Source: JAYFQF01 sp034927285
GTDB taxonomy: Bacteria; Bacillota; Peptococcia; DRI-13; UBA5745
DNA length: 64,000 nucleotides
Direction of reading: 5' to 3'
NCBI GenBank assembly: GCA_034927285.1
Contig: JAYFQF010000014.1
Location: forward strand, 1 to 64,000
Part shown: one piece after another, positions 50,082 through 58,126 of the stretch
How the letters are laid out: each line of letters starts with the position of its first letter
How positions within the stretch are numbered: the first letter of the stretch is position 1
Notes under the pieces: model-generated
Seen by the model: only the letters and a program-made list of their open reading frames with translations
Database searches by the model: none
Told to the model about the DNA's origin: nothing
Translations under genes and position numbers: made by a program

Positions 50082-50433
50082 AATAATACCTCCTTCACCG
50101 CAGGTTTTACCGTATGTATAATAAATTATAGGCTTTTTTTTACAAACTGGCAAGACGGGGCCGGATAAATTTGCTGCCTCATCGGCAAAAGTGAACTCCA
50201 CCCCGGGAGAGGACGTATAGCAAAGAAGCCTTCCGCCTTTGCGGGCGGACAACATTCCGCCCGGGGGGCGAGGGGATGGAAATCGTTTTTTGCAAAATCG
50301 AGGATGACGTTTAAGTTCAGCAAAATCCTGTTTCCTGCAAAAAGACACATGTATACACACGGTGGACATCCCTTGCCCTTTCCTTTCCCCCGCCGCCGTG
50401 CTATACTTTGAGAATGGATAAGGAGTGACTGCT
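50082..50433. other. Divergent promoter region, no gene
   Basis: About 350 bp between divergent genes. Near 50110-50150 the minus strand has TATAAT-like elements in an AT-rich patch that probably drive the ATP-cone gene. On the plus strand TGCTATACT (about 50399-50407) is an extended -10 for the zinc-ribbon gene. I see no convincing ORF or RNA in the rest. Confidence 0.45.
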
Positions 50434-50874
50434 ATGGAATGGTTCCGTAACTTCATGCTGGGCCGCCGGGGCCCGGACCAGCTGACCCTGGCTTTGTTGA
50501 TTATTTACTGGCCCTTTTCCCTGCTGGGCCGGATCACCGGTTTTTCTTTTCTGGATACCCTGGCCCTGATTTGCCTGGCTGTGGCCGTCTTTCGGGTATT
50601 CTCCAAAGATCTGCCCCGGCGGGAGCGGGAAAATCTTTTCTTTTTAAAATACTGGAATAAAGCCGCCTCCTGGCTGAAGAACCACCGCCCCACCGGCAGA
50701 AAAAAAGCGGCGAATACCGGCGCCGCCAAAACCTCCGCCAAAACCTCCGGCGACGCCGGATACGAGTATTTCCCCTGCCCTGATTGCGGTCAGAGCCTGC
50801 GAATACCCCGGGTAGACGGCGAAATCACGGTGACCTGCCCCAAATGCGGAGCGAAATTTGATAAATCCCTGTAA
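50434..50874 (+). CDS. Small membrane protein with C-terminal zinc ribbon
   Basis: A 146-aa protein. An N-terminal amphipathic start (MEWFRNFMLGRRGPDQLTLA) and two hydrophobic segments (about 16-33 and 40-57) precede a basic Ala/Thr/Lys linker. A C-terminal zinc ribbon follows, with CPDC (FPCPDCGQSLRIP) and CPKC (VTCPKCGAKF). Proteins of this form occur across Clostridia without a known role. ATG 50434 has AAGGAG 8 nt upstream. Confidence 0.75.
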   Translation: MEWFRNFMLGRRGPDQLTLALLIIYWPFSLLGRITGFSFLDTLALICLAVAVFRVFSKDLPRRERENLFFLKYWNKAASWLKNHRPTGRKKAANTGAAKTSAKTSGDAGYEYFPCPDCGQSLRIPRVDGEITVTCPKCGAKFDKSL

Positions 50875-51007
50875 TGCGTACAGTAATACATATACCCGCT
50901 TCCCGGGGTGGAATTGATAGAGGGCGGTTCAGAGCTCCAGCCCTGGCATCCTGCCCGGGAGCCGCTTAAAAGCCCGAAAGCTTTCGATGTTTAAGGAGGA
51001 CCAATTA

Positions 51008-52096
51008 ATGGAAAACTACAGAGTAGGCATTATCGGCGCCACCGGTATGGTGGGCCAGCGTTTCATCACTCTTTTGGCCCAGCACCCCTGGTTTGAAATC
51101 CAAGCTCTGGCTGCCAGCAGCCGTTCCGCCGGCAAGACTTATGAAGCCGCGGTAAAAGACCGCTGGGCCATGGCCTGCCCGATTCCCCCGCAGGTAAAAG
51201 AAATGGTGCTTTTCGACGCGGAAAAAGATGTGACAAGAATCGCCTCCTCAGTGGATTTCGTCTTTTGCGCCGTGGATATGAAAAAAGAGGAGATCAAAGC
51301 TTTGGAAGAGGCTTATGCCAGAGCCGAATGCCCAGTCTGCTCCAATAACAGCGCCAATCGCTGGACCGCCGACGTGCCCATGATTATTCCGGAGATCAAC
51401 CCGGACCACGCCCGGGTCATCGACCAGCAGAAAAAGCGCCTGGGCACCAAACGGGGATTTATCGCCGTAAAATCCAATTGCTCCCTGCAAAGCTACGTCC
51501 CCGCTCTCTATCCCCTGGACCAAAAATACAAACTGACCAAAGCTCTGGCCTGTACGTATCAGGCTATCTCCGGCGCCGGCAAAACCTTTGCCTCCTGGCC
51601 CGAGATGGTGGACAACGTCATTCCTTATATCGGCGGCGAAGAGGAAAAAAGCGAGCGTGAGCCCCTGAAAATCTGGGGCAGGCTTACGGAGGCCGGCATC
51701 GAACCGGCGGACGGGCCGGCCATTACCGCGCAGTGTCTGCGGGTTCCCGCCAGCGACGGCCACATGGCTGCGGTTTTTGCTTCTTTTGAAACCGCTCCCC
51801 GGCTCGAAGACATGAAAAAAATCTGGGCCGGATTTTCCGGAGAACCCCAAAAGCTGGGCCTGCCTTCGGCACCCAAACAATTTTTGCACTACTTTGAAGA
51901 GCCGGACCGGCCCCAGACCCGTCTGGACCGGGAGCTGGAAAAAGGCATGGCCGTTTCCATCGGCCGCCTTCGGCCCGACAGCCAGTACCAGATCAAGTTC
52001 GTCTGCCTTTCCCACAATACCCTGCGGGGCGCCGCCGGCGGCGCCGTCCTGATGGCGGAACTGCTCTGCGCCAAGGGCTACATCGACAGAAAATAA
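51008..52096 (+). CDS. asd: Aspartate-semialdehyde dehydrogenase, archaeal/fungal type
   Basis: A 362-aa NADP enzyme making aspartate semialdehyde for lysine, threonine and methionine. It has the nucleotide-binding GIIGATGMVGQRFITLLAQH, the catalytic Cys in AVKSNCSLQSYVPAL (about residue 161), and the substrate site around RVPASDGHMAAVF with the catalytic His. SNCS and the overall pattern put it with the archaeal/fungal-type branch rather than the usual bacterial Asd. AAGGAGG precedes ATG 51008. I see no riboswitch in the 133-bp leader. Confidence 0.92.
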   Translation: MENYRVGIIGATGMVGQRFITLLAQHPWFEIQALAASSRSAGKTYEAAVKDRWAMACPIPPQVKEMVLFDAEKDVTRIASSVDFVFCAVDMKKEEIKALEEAYARAECPVCSNNSANRWTADVPMIIPEINPDHARVIDQQKKRLGTKRGFIAVKSNCSLQSYVPALYPLDQKYKLTKALACTYQAISGAGKTFASWPEMVDNVIPYIGGEEEKSEREPLKIWGRLTEAGIEPADGPAITAQCLRVPASDGHMAAVFASFETAPRLEDMKKIWAGFSGEPQKLGLPSAPKQFLHYFEEPDRPQTRLDRELEKGMAVSIGRLRPDSQYQIKFVCLSHNTLRGAAGGAVLMAELLCAKGYIDRK

Positions 52097-52153
52097 CTTT
52101 TCCGCTTCGGCAAAATCTTTGCCTGAACGGAATTAATCAAAACGAGGTGAATT

Positions 52154-53137
52154 ATGGCCAGCGATTTAAAGTTTGCCGTATTGATCGACGCCGACAATGT
52201 TTCCGATAAATATATAAAGATCATTCTGGATGAAATCTCCAACGACGGCGTGGCTACCTATAAGCGGATTTACGGCGACTGGACCAAGCCGGCTCTGGCT
52301 TCCTGGAAAACCGTACTCCTGGACAACTCCATTTTGCCCATGCAGCAATATAATTACACTACCGGCAAAAATTCCACCGACTCCGCCATGATCATCGACG
52401 CCATGGACATCCTGTATTCCAGTCAGGTGGACGGCTTTTGCATCGTCTCTTCCGACAGTGATTTTACCCGGCTGGCGGCCCGGCTGCGGGAATCCGGCAT
52501 GGTCGTAGTGGGCATGGGCGAACGCAAAACGCCGAAGTCTTTCATTTCCGCCTGTAACCGCTTTAAATACCTGGATATCCTGTCCCAGGCCACTTCCGGG
52601 GAAAAGCCCGAGATCAAAGAGGTCCCCAGGGAAAACAAGCCGGTTAAGGAGCTGAAGACCGGCCTGAAGCCTGCCGCCGTCAGAATCGGCAAAAGCGGGG
52701 AAAAAGGCCTCCTTACCGCCGGGGAGACCCCGGGGAACCAGTCCGGTAAAAGCTTTTCGCCCGGGAGCCTCCCCCCGGGGGAGCTTTCCTCCGGCGGTCC
52801 GGGAGCTTCATCTGCCCAGACTCTACCGGAACCCCCGAAGCCGGAAGATGCCCAGGCCTCCAACGGCAACGCCGAAGGAGCCGACCAGGGCCAGACCGAT
52901 CTGGCCACCATCAGGGCGGCCATCCGGACTATTGTGCTGGAAAACTCCGACGAAGACAACTGGATCAGCACCGGCACCATCGGCAGCCTTTTGGTAAAAC
53001 GTTATCCGGATTTTGACGTACGGAACTTCGGCTATTCCAAGCTGACGCCTTTCCTGCAGTCCTTAAATCTTTTCGATATCAAGAGCCGCCGGGCTCCCGG
53101 CGGCAATATGAAGCTGATCAACGTAAAGCTGAAATGA
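52154..53137 (+). CDS. NYN-domain RNase-like protein with C-terminal LOTUS/OST-HTH domain
   Basis: A 327-aa protein. Residues 5-145 are a PIN-like NYN (LabA/DUF88-type) domain with the acidic metal site: LIDADN (10-15), STDSAMIIDAMDIL (about 76-89) and SSDSDFTRLA (about 98-107). Residues ~150-250 form a Pro/Ser/Gly-rich linker. Residues ~255-327 are a LOTUS/OST-HTH fold (WISTGTIGSLLVKRYPDFDV; NFGYSKLTPFLQSL). It probably is a ribonuclease tethered to RNA. GAGGTG precedes ATG 52154. It follows asd by 57 nt. Confidence 0.86.
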   Translation: MASDLKFAVLIDADNVSDKYIKIILDEISNDGVATYKRIYGDWTKPALASWKTVLLDNSILPMQQYNYTTGKNSTDSAMIIDAMDILYSSQVDGFCIVSSDSDFTRLAARLRESGMVVVGMGERKTPKSFISACNRFKYLDILSQATSGEKPEIKEVPRENKPVKELKTGLKPAAVRIGKSGEKGLLTAGETPGNQSGKSFSPGSLPPGELSSGGPGASSAQTLPEPPKPEDAQASNGNAEGADQGQTDLATIRAAIRTIVLENSDEDNWISTGTIGSLLVKRYPDFDVRNFGYSKLTPFLQSLNLFDIKSRRAPGGNMKLINVKLK

Positions 53138-53146
53138 AGCCTTTCG

Positions 53147-53695
53147 CTATCCCCGCAAAACCCGGCAAAAGTACATCACCGTTAACGCCAGAGCCGCGAA
53201 AGTGACCCAGGCGTTAAAAAGATAAAACAGCTGTGCGGTTTTAAAATAGGGGATCCGGCTCTGCCAGGATTTTCCCGCCTGGGTCCGCCACCCTTTTTCA
53301 TTATCCAGGTAATAAAAATAATTGATATGCCGTTTCTTTTCTTTCGCCGCTTTTCCGCACAGAAAAGGATCCGGTGCGGCGTCGCAGGGATAAAGCGGTA
53401 TCCCCTGAGTCAGCATGTCCAACTGGCGCAGGGCCAGCTGGCGATGGCCGCAGTACACCTGATCCCAACGCCACAAGAGCCAGAAACAGACGAGACTTAA
53501 GTTCAGCCACATAAGGCAAAGAAAGCTCTTTCCCCAGGCATTGAAGTCTACAGTCAGGACTATCGACAGCATGGAACCGGCAAGCACCAGATAAAGGGCA
53601 TAAAAGGTGATCCTCTCGTTTTCCGCATGACGCATATGGGCAAGATTCTCCTTAAAGCACTCCTGTAAAAAGGCCAGGTATTCTTCCTGATTCAC
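53147..53695 (-). CDS. Unknown three-helix membrane protein
   Basis: A 182-aa protein. Hydrophobic segments at about 30-48 (FYALYLVLAGSMLSIVLTVD), 57-77 (CLMWLNLSLVCFWLLWRW) and 155-177 are membrane helices; a cytoplasmic-looking region of ~75 residues lies between the second and third. The start EEYLAFLQECFKENLAHMRH and NERITFYALYLV recall small bacterial membrane proteins with an N-terminal helical pair, but I assign no family. It is divergent from birA, and the BirA-type palindrome overlaps its likely -35, so biotin control is possible. Confidence 0.68.
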   Translation of the reverse strand: MNQEEYLAFLQECFKENLAHMRHAENERITFYALYLVLAGSMLSIVLTVDFNAWGKSFLCLMWLNLSLVCFWLLWRWDQVYCGHRQLALRQLDMLTQGIPLYPCDAAPDPFLCGKAAKEKKRHINYFYYLDNEKGWRTQAGKSWQSRIPYFKTAQLFYLFNAWVTFAALALTVMYFCRVLRG

Positions 53696-53750
53696 CTGAA
53701 TCCCCCCTTTTTCTTCTCTACCTGCATCTTAGCATAAATGTAAAGCTTGT

Positions 53751-53817
53751 AAAGAACGGAATTAATGTAAACCATTTTAAAAAAAAGGTTTACATTAATT
53801 CCGTTCTTTAGTAAAAT
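53751..53817 (+). promoter_or_regulatory. BirA-type biotin operator and birA promoter
   Basis: A perfect inverted repeat with 23-nt arms (53751-53773 and 53787-53809) and a 13-nt AT centre. Its inner halves TGTAAACC / GGTTTACA match the known BirA operator of Bacillota and Clostridia. The birA promoter is -35 TTTACA (53789-53794), 17 nt, -10 TAAAAT (53812-53817), so the operator covers the -35. On the minus strand TTTACA and an extended TGCTAAGAT -10 for the divergent gene also abut it. Confidence 0.8.
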
Positions 53818-53835
53818 ATCTTTGGAGGTGAGCAT

Positions 53836-54822
53836 ATGTCGGTAAAAACAAAAATCATCAGCGCCCTGGAAAGCGCCAAGGGCAGGGACATCTCCGGCCA
53901 GGAACTGGCGGACCGCTTAGGCGTCTCCCGGGCAGCCGTTTGGAAGGCCATCAACTCCCTGCGGAAGGAAGGTTACCCCATCAGCGCCGCAAATAACAAG
54001 GGCTACCGTTTGGATGAGTCCAGCGACCTGGTATCGCCGGAGGGGATACGCGGTTTTCTGCCGGAAATATACCGGAGCTGCCCTATTTTCGCCCTGAAGG
54101 CCGTGGATTCCACCAATAATTACGCCAAGCGGCTGCTGCTGGAGGGAGTTCCCCATGGCGCCGTCGTTATCGCCGATACCCAAACCGCCGGCCGGGGCCG
54201 TCATGGCAAAGAATTTTTTTCCCCGCCCAATACCGGACTTTACCTCAGCTTGATCCTGCGTCCCCAAAAGGCTCTGTCCGACGCGCTGCCTATTACGCTG
54301 GCCGCCGCCGTGGCAGTCTGCCGGGCCGTGGAAAACCTCAGCGGCCTTACCCCGCAGATCAAATGGGTAAACGACATTTTCTTCGACGGGAAAAAAATAT
54401 GCGGCATCCTCTGCGAAGCCGTCAGCGACTTTGAAAGCGGGATGGTGGAAGGCCTGGTGGCCGGCATCGGCATAAACCTGACCACCACGCCGGAAGCTTT
54501 CGGCGGATTAAGCCGGGTAGCCGGCTCTCTTTTTCCGGAGCAGCTGAGCCGTAACCAACTGGCGGCGGAAATTACCGCGGAGTTGATGGACCTGGAAAAA
54601 GATCTGGACAGTCCGGAACTGATCCGGGAATATAAACACCGCTCCTTGCTTTTGGGCCGGGAAATCATTTTTGAGCGGGATGGCCGGCAGCATACCGGAC
54701 TGGCCTGGGATATCAACGAAAAAGGCAACCTGCTGGTCCGGCTGGCCGACGGCCGGATTCTGACCCTGGCCTCCGGAGAGGTATCCATCGGCAGCAGCCA
54801 ATTCAGCCAAACCGGGGAATAG
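53836..54822 (+). CDS. birA: Biotin protein ligase / biotin operon repressor BirA
   Basis: A 328-aa bifunctional protein. The N-terminal winged helix (SGQELADRLGVSRAAVWKAI, about residues 20-39) binds DNA. The ligase core has VDSTNNYAKRLLLEG, the biotinyl-AMP loop AGRGRHGKEFFSPPNTGLYL (about 118-137), KWVNDIFFDGKKICGILCEA with the catalytic Lys, and a C-terminal SH3-like domain (LLVRLADGRILTLASGEVSI). The 23-bp palindrome in front suggests it represses itself. GGAGGTG precedes ATG 53836. bioY follows about 110 nt later. Confidence 0.95.
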   Translation: MSVKTKIISALESAKGRDISGQELADRLGVSRAAVWKAINSLRKEGYPISAANNKGYRLDESSDLVSPEGIRGFLPEIYRSCPIFALKAVDSTNNYAKRLLLEGVPHGAVVIADTQTAGRGRHGKEFFSPPNTGLYLSLILRPQKALSDALPITLAAAVAVCRAVENLSGLTPQIKWVNDIFFDGKKICGILCEAVSDFESGMVEGLVAGIGINLTTTPEAFGGLSRVAGSLFPEQLSRNQLAAEITAELMDLEKDLDSPELIREYKHRSLLLGREIIFERDGRQHTGLAWDINEKGNLLVRLADGRILTLASGEVSIGSSQFSQTGE

Positions 54823-54928
54823 CCGCCTCAACAGCCTGATATCCTCCGGCATCTTTTCAGTCCGGAGCCGCCGGAAAATCGCCGGCAGAAAACTCTCTCC
54901 AATATTCTCACTTATTTCAGGAGGTTCC

Positions 54929-55609
54929 ATGCAAATGTCTTCAACAAAACAACGTTTTACCACCCGGGATCTGGTGCTTTGCGCTCTTTTTGCCGCTCTG
55001 TCCGCAGCCGGGGCTTTTATCCGGATTCCTCTGCCCGGCGTGGCTTTTACCCTCCAGACCCTGTTTGTCCTGCTGGCCGGAATGCTCCTGGGACGCCGCC
55101 TGGGACCTGTCTCTATCGGAGTCTATCTCCTCACCGGTCTCTTTGGTCTGCCGGTCTTTACCGGGGGAGGGGGACCGGCTTACGTGCTTCGACCTTCCTT
55201 CGGTTATCTTTTGGGCTTTCTTCTGAGCGCCTGGCTTACCGGATTTCTGACGGAGCGTCTGACGGCAAAGGCCGCGGAAAAAGGGACGGCAAAGGCCCCG
55301 GACCTGGCCGCCGACTCTTCCGGCAGCTTTTCCGGCAGTGCTTCCGGCAGTTCTCATTGGGGCAAAGGTTCTCCTGGCCATGCGCCTTCCTTTGCCGCCT
55401 ATTTTGGAGCGGGCCTGGCCGGCGTAGCCGCCGTTTATGCCCTGGGCGTACCGTATTATTATCTGATCATGAACTACTATCTGGGCTCCCCTGTAGGGAT
55501 AGCCGCCACCTTAGTAAATTGTTTCCTTTTGACTTTGCCCGGCGATCTGCTGAAACTCTGCCTGGCTTCCTGGCTGGCCAAACGGATAAGGCCCCTCCTG
55601 CTAAGGTAA
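54929..55609 (+). CDS. bioY: Biotin transporter substrate-binding subunit BioY
   Basis: A 226-aa ECF-type S component taking up biotin. It has six helices with the family motifs TRDLVLCALFAALSAAGAFI, the RIPLPGVAFTLQTLFVLLAG stretch (about 32-51), GLPVFTGGGGPAYVLRPSFG (about 72-91) and LVNCFLLTLPGDLLKLCLAS near the end. Between helices 3 and 4 there is a Ser/Gly/Lys-rich insert of ~35 residues, so it is longer than usual (about 190). ATG 54929 or 54935; AGGAGG lies upstream. No ecfA/ecfT genes are nearby. Confidence 0.93.
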   Translation: MQMSSTKQRFTTRDLVLCALFAALSAAGAFIRIPLPGVAFTLQTLFVLLAGMLLGRRLGPVSIGVYLLTGLFGLPVFTGGGGPAYVLRPSFGYLLGFLLSAWLTGFLTERLTAKAAEKGTAKAPDLAADSSGSFSGSASGSSHWGKGSPGHAPSFAAYFGAGLAGVAAVYALGVPYYYLIMNYYLGSPVGIAATLVNCFLLTLPGDLLKLCLASWLAKRIRPLLLR

Positions 55610-55993
55610 AGCGGACCTCCTTCAAACGATTGACCCGGCCGACATAATTAAAAATGATATTATAAACTACAGACGGAGTATCCCCTTGAGACAGAAAAAT
55701 TCCAGAGGAGCTGGCCGGAAGGTCCTTAACAGTTCATTTGTTTGCCCAAAATAATCATCATCATTGGTCGCGTGGCCGCGAAAAAGCCAGGCATAAAAAT
55801 AATCCCCATTATTAGTAACGGCAAAAGCCTGGCGCAAAATAACAATCGTTACAAGTAAAAGAAAATGCTCCCTCCAAGGCCCGGATGTTTCGCACTTCTG
55901 CTATGCATTCTTCCGGCTTCTTTGGAGGGAGCAGTCATTTTGAGACCTCGCCCTTTGAATTTCGCTGTTTTCTCAGAGAATGGCATCCGCTGT
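55610..55993. other. Intergenic region with inverted repeats, no gene seen
   Basis: About 380 bp between bioY and glpX. GCCAGGC/GCCTGGC (about 55789-55835) encloses AATAAT-CCCC-ATTATT. TGCTCCCTCCAA (55866-55877) pairs with TTGGAGGGAGCA (55922-55933) around a 44-nt loop that itself holds GCCCGGA/TCCGGC; it may be a long terminator for bioY or a small RNA. No ORF with a ribosome site is visible. Confidence 0.4.
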
Positions 55994-56045
55994 TAAAAAG
56001 GCTGCCATTTCAGCCGTCCCGGGTTGAAAGACGGCGGCATTAGCC
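55994..56045 (-). terminator. Intrinsic terminator after glpX
   Basis: A nested stem on the minus strand (GGCT, GCC and GCCGTC pairing with GACGGC, GGC and AGCC) is followed by TTTTTAA, 16 nt past the glpX stop. Confidence 0.72.
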
Positions 56046-56060
56046 ATCACGAGGCTGCCG

Positions 56061-57059
56061 CTATACCCGGGGCTCCACGATCTTTTTAATGCGTTCGGAC
56101 TTTTTATCCAACCTGTGCTGGGTCTCGATGAACCGTACGGTGCCGGTTTCCCCCCGCATAACGATGGTTTGGGTGGTGGCCACGTCGCCGAAGAAACGGA
56201 CGCCTTTCAGCAGTTCGCCGTCGGTAACGCCGCTGGCCGCAAAGATTACGTCCTCGGTGCGCACCAGGTCCTCCATGGTTAAAAGCTGCCGGGGATCTCC
56301 CCCCAGCATCTCCGCCGCCCGGCTCCGCTCCTGATCATTTTCCGGGTAAAGCCGGCCCATGAACTCACCGCCGATGGAGCGCAGAGCCGCCGCTGCCAGC
56401 ACGCCTTCCGGCGCGCCGCCGATGCCCAGCATCATGTCGATGCCGCTGCCCTCGATGCCGCTGGCCACCGCCGGGGATACGTCTCCGTCGCTGATCAGGC
56501 GGATACGGGCGCCGCAGCGGCGCAGTTCCTCGATGATGGCCTGATGCCTGGGCCGGTCAAGGACTACCACCGTTACATCCCAGACTTCCTTATCCAGAGC
56601 CTTGGCCACTGCCTTCACGTTTTCCGTGACGCTTTTATCCAGGTGGATTTTCCCCCTGCACTTGGGGCCGGCAGCGATTTTATCCATATACATGTCCGGC
56701 GCGTGTAAAAGGCAGCCGTGAGGCGCCATGGCCAGCGTAGTGATGGCTCCGGTCATGCCTTTGGCCACCAGATTGGTGCCCTCCAGCGGGTCCACCGCGA
56801 TATCCACGGGAAAACCGCCTTTGCCCACATGCTCACCAATATACAGCATAGGGGCCTCGTCCATCTCCCCTTCGCCAATGACTACCATGCCGTCTACGTT
56901 GACGGAATCAAACATGGCCCGCATAGCGGTTACCGCCGCTTCGTCGGCGGCAATTTTATCTCCCCGGCCCCACCAGCGGGCGCAGGCTAAAGCCGCCACC
57001 TCGGTGACCCGTGCCACTTCCAGGGCCAGCTCCCGGGGCATGATTTTTTCTTTTGTCAT
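56061..57059 (-). CDS. glpX: Fructose-1,6-bisphosphatase, class II (GlpX)
   Basis: A 332-aa gluconeogenic enzyme. VTEVAALACARWWGRGDKIA (about 15-34), MVVIGEGEMDEAPMLYIGE (metal site), DIAVDPLEGTNLVAKGMTGA (DPLEGT), and GIGGAPEGVLAAAALRSIGG are the family signatures. It follows fba by 132 nt in the same direction, so the pair handles fructose-1,6-bisphosphate in gluconeogenesis. Confidence 0.95.
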   Translation of the reverse strand: MTKEKIMPRELALEVARVTEVAALACARWWGRGDKIAADEAAVTAMRAMFDSVNVDGMVVIGEGEMDEAPMLYIGEHVGKGGFPVDIAVDPLEGTNLVAKGMTGAITTLAMAPHGCLLHAPDMYMDKIAAGPKCRGKIHLDKSVTENVKAVAKALDKEVWDVTVVVLDRPRHQAIIEELRRCGARIRLISDGDVSPAVASGIEGSGIDMMLGIGGAPEGVLAAAALRSIGGEFMGRLYPENDQERSRAAEMLGGDPRQLLTMEDLVRTEDVIFAASGVTDGELLKGVRFFGDVATTQTIVMRGETGTVRFIETQHRLDKKSERIKKIVEPRV

Positions 57060-57191
57060 GATTTATCCTTCTTTCCCGGCTGCCTTTCGGCGCGCCGCAG
57101 GCGAAAAGTTTTTCGCCAATACCTGTTTTCCCTCCGGCCTTTTCACCGCCCGGTACGGCTCTCCCCCCGGCGCTGCCGGGCCCCTGCCCTT

Positions 57192-58046
57192 TCAGGCTTT
57201 GCCGTTGGAACCAAAGATGCGAATCTTTTCCCGGATGACTTCCACCATAGCCTGCCGTGCAGGTTTCAACAGCTTCCGTGGATCGATCTCCCCCGGCTGC
57301 CGGGCTACCTCTTCCCGTAAGGTATTGCAGAATGCCTCCCGGATATTGGTATCGATATTTACTTTTCTGACTCCCAGGCTGATGGCCTTGATCAGATCGT
57401 CGCCGGGTACGCCGGATGAACCGTGGAGAACGATGGGAACATCCACGACTTTTTTAATCCGGGCCAGGCGGTCAAAATCCAGCTTAGGAGGAAATTTGTA
57501 CTGCCCATGGGCTGTCCCGATGGCCACCGCCAGGGAATCCACGCCGGTCAGTTCCACGAAACGGCGGGCTTCCTGGGGATCGGTCATCATGGCCTCCCTT
57601 TCGCTGACCTGGATGTGTTCCTCGTTGCCGCCCAGCCGGCCCAATTCGGCCTCGGTGGAAACGCCGGCGGCCCGGGCGATTTCGATGACCTTTTTGGTTT
57701 CCGCCACATTTTCCTCAAAAGGCTTGGCGGAACCGTCCCACATGACGCTGGTAAAACCGCCGGTGATGCATTTGATCACCTGCACCATTTCAGTGCCGTG
57801 ATCCAGATGCAAAGCGATGGGTACGCCGGCATTTTTAGCCGCCGCATTGCACAGGGCCACAATATAGTCCAGCCCGGCATATTTGATGGCCCCCTGGCTG
57901 GCCTGGATGATAACGGGGGATTTTTCTTCTTCCGCCGCCTGCACGATGGCCTGCACGATTTCCATGTTGTTGCAGTTAAAAGCTCCCACCGCATAATTTC
58001 CTTTTTCTGCGGCATCCAGTAAAGTTTTTACCGTAACTAAAGCCAT
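57192..58046 (-). CDS. fba: Fructose-bisphosphate aldolase, class II
   Basis: A 284-aa zinc aldolase. NYAVGAFNCNNMEIVQAIVQ (start), PIALHLDHGTEMVQVIKCIT with the zinc His and catalytic Asp (about 76-95), SVMWDGSAKPFEENVAET, and AIGTAHGQYKFPPKLDFDRL lead to PIVLHGSSGVPGDDLIKAIS with another zinc His. The short class IIA/B form is normal for Bacillota. GGAGG precedes ATG 58046. Confidence 0.94.
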   Translation of the reverse strand: MALVTVKTLLDAAEKGNYAVGAFNCNNMEIVQAIVQAAEEEKSPVIIQASQGAIKYAGLDYIVALCNAAAKNAGVPIALHLDHGTEMVQVIKCITGGFTSVMWDGSAKPFEENVAETKKVIEIARAAGVSTEAELGRLGGNEEHIQVSEREAMMTDPQEARRFVELTGVDSLAVAIGTAHGQYKFPPKLDFDRLARIKKVVDVPIVLHGSSGVPGDDLIKAISLGVRKVNIDTNIREAFCNTLREEVARQPGEIDPRKLLKPARQAMVEVIREKIRIFGSNGKA

Positions 58047-58126
58047 GCTCCATTCCTCCCGATCTCTTCTTGATTTATCACAAATTGTCGCGGGTACCGG
58101 CTTTTGGCAGCCTCCCGGGACGTCCC

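Noticed and set aside
50082..50456. Long N-terminal extension of the ATP-cone protein
   Set aside because: It contains promoter-like AT-rich DNA and a strong ribosome site just before ATG 50081; the extension has no protein-like pattern.
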